Under the pieces are notes generated by a model. The model saw only the letters and a program-made list of their open reading frames with translations, had not been told where the DNA came from and did no database searches. This document shows positions 61,712-64,000 of a stretch of DNA of 64,000 bases, piece after piece. A program made the position numbers and the translations under genes. Each line of letters starts with the position of its first letter. Position 1 is the stretch's first letter. Origin of the DNA: Polycyclovorans sp002706265 (lineage in GTDB: Bacteria > Pseudomonadota > Gammaproteobacteria > Nevskiales > Nevskiaceae); contig CAXBBM010000004.1 in the NCBI GenBank assembly GCA_963973915.1, forward strand, positions 190,600 to 254,599, written 5' to 3'.

Positions 61712-61893
61712 CACCCTACGAGACGCTGCAACAGGCCGACCGCCATTGCGACATGGAAGGGCTGCCCCAGGCCTCCACCCTCGCCCAGCAGCTCGACGCC
61801 GAGTGGATCGCCGGGCGCATCAGCACCGATGAGGCGGTCTCGGCCCTTATCGCGCATTATCAAGCCAATCGCGCTGGTTCAACCCGTCCATAG
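61708..61893 (+). CDS. Small VbhA-like antitoxin
   Basis: The 61-residue protein contains EGL..., then a motif GRISTDEAVSALIAHYQ that resembles the VbhA antitoxin family (partner of Fic toxins). It overlaps the XRE gene by four bases. No Fic-domain gene follows in the window; hsdM does. Confidence 0.55.
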   Translation: MTPYETLQQADRHCDMEGLPQASTLAQQLDAEWIAGRISTDEAVSALIAHYQANRAGSTRP

Positions 61894-61901
61894 GAGCTTC
61901 A

Positions 61902-61921
61902 GACTTTCGCATGCGAAAGTC
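61902..61921. promoter_or_regulatory. 20-bp perfect palindrome upstream of hsdM
   Basis: GACTTTCGCATGCGAAAGTC is a perfect palindrome 70 bases before the hsdM start. It is a strong candidate operator for the XRE regulator or a C-protein-like control of restriction. Confidence 0.6.
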
Positions 61922-61991
61922 CGGGGCGAGGCGTCATCGCTCCGATAGATAAGGGGCCTGAATAACAAACACACAGGGAGAGGCTGCGCAC

Positions 61992-63576
<1,585 letters not shown>

Positions 63577-63587
<11 letters not shown>

Positions 63588-64000
63588 GTGGCAGACAGTT
63601 CGCATTGAAGACATCGCAGAAAAGGTTGCGATGGGGCCATTCGGCTCGAACATCAAAGTCGAAACCTTCGTAGCGACAGGAGTTCCCGTTATCAGTGGCA
63701 CTCATCTGCGCAATGTTCGCTTGGAGGACGGCAATTTTAACTTTGTGACCGCCGAGCATGCCGAAAGGATGAAGAACTCGAACGTGTTCCGTGGCGATGT
63801 CATCTTCACGCATGCAGGCAACATCGGTCAGGTCGCCTACATTCCGCCCGATTCGCAATACGAACGATATGTAATTTCGCAACGCCAGTTCTATCTGCGC
63901 TGCGACTTGAGTAAGGCTGATCCGGCGTTTGTTTCGTACTTCTTCCATAGGGATGCTCTGCACAACCCAGCTGATCGGCGACAATACGATTCAGGCAGGG
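63577..64000 (+). CDS. hsdS: Type I restriction specificity subunit, partial
   Basis: The frame starts at the ATG at 63577, overlapping hsdM by 11 bases, and is still open at the window end after 141 codons. The visible part opens MAVEWQTVRIEDIAEK, then GPFGSNIK, GTHLRN, FRGDVIFTHAGNIGQVAYI and ISQRQFYLRCD, typical of a first target recognition domain. hsdR presumably follows outside the window. Confidence 0.9.

Overview
The window is about 64 kb of GC-rich chromosomal DNA from a Gram-negative bacterium. Outer-membrane lipoproteins, TolC/RND efflux, mutY-yggX and class Ia ribonucleotide reductase with two ATP-cones all point to Proteobacteria, gamma or beta. I cannot name the genus. Most of it is ordinary housekeeping and transport DNA with tight operons: many 4-bp ATGA/GTGA/TTGA overlaps, and GTG or TTG starts are common. 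One stretch (about 16.0-23.0 kb) and the right end (61.4-64.0 kb) look like accessory, defence-type DNA.

Left part (1-16 kb): a hydrolase lipoprotein, a small membrane protein, an AsmA protein, mutY-yggX, tRNA-Phe with a clear promoter, then a leftward Cus-type Cu/Ag efflux operon. The first gene of that operon, a small exported Cys/Met/His protein, carries a 26-bp tandem duplication that shifts its frame near the 3' end. A pirin, an HPP-CBS membrane protein, a MinD-like ATPase and a MAPEG protein follow.

Accessory stretch (16-23 kb): a YjjJ-type HipA kinase; a nuclease-helicase (DUF2075 type) divergent from a protein with two copies of a winged-helix-like module plus a restriction-like nuclease domain; a NERD-domain membrane protein; a VapBC pair with a palindromic operator; and an AT-rich orphan membrane protein. 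The segment from the helicase to vapC is bounded by two 39-bp imperfect direct repeats (30/39 identical, same orientation). This is my best candidate for a little-described system.

Middle (23-48.6 kb): nrdA-nrdB with a candidate NrdR box, a DnaA box and twin hairpins between the genes; a Gcr-type membrane protein; tandem eukaryotic-like protein kinases (the first lacks a normal start codon for its zinc ribbon); a SWIM protein; an Atg22-like MFS; SPFH-NfeD; SulP; dinB; an ABC-2 exporter; an SMR pump; a two-component pair; prfC and an MFS gene.

Right part (48.6-64 kb): a glycine-zipper lipoprotein, a MATE pump, two tandem repeat-rich peptidoglycan-binding proteins, a leftward acyl-ACP desaturase/SDR/unknown/lipoprotein operon, folE divergent from an orphan parB, a YgjP-like metallopeptidase, a decayed 5'-nucleotidase, a MerR regulator, an SDR, a CAU-anticodon tRNA (probably Ile2), and the start of a type I restriction-modification locus (XRE regulator, small VbhA-like protein, hsdM, hsdS running off the end). 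hsdM carries an in-frame palindromic repeat insertion.
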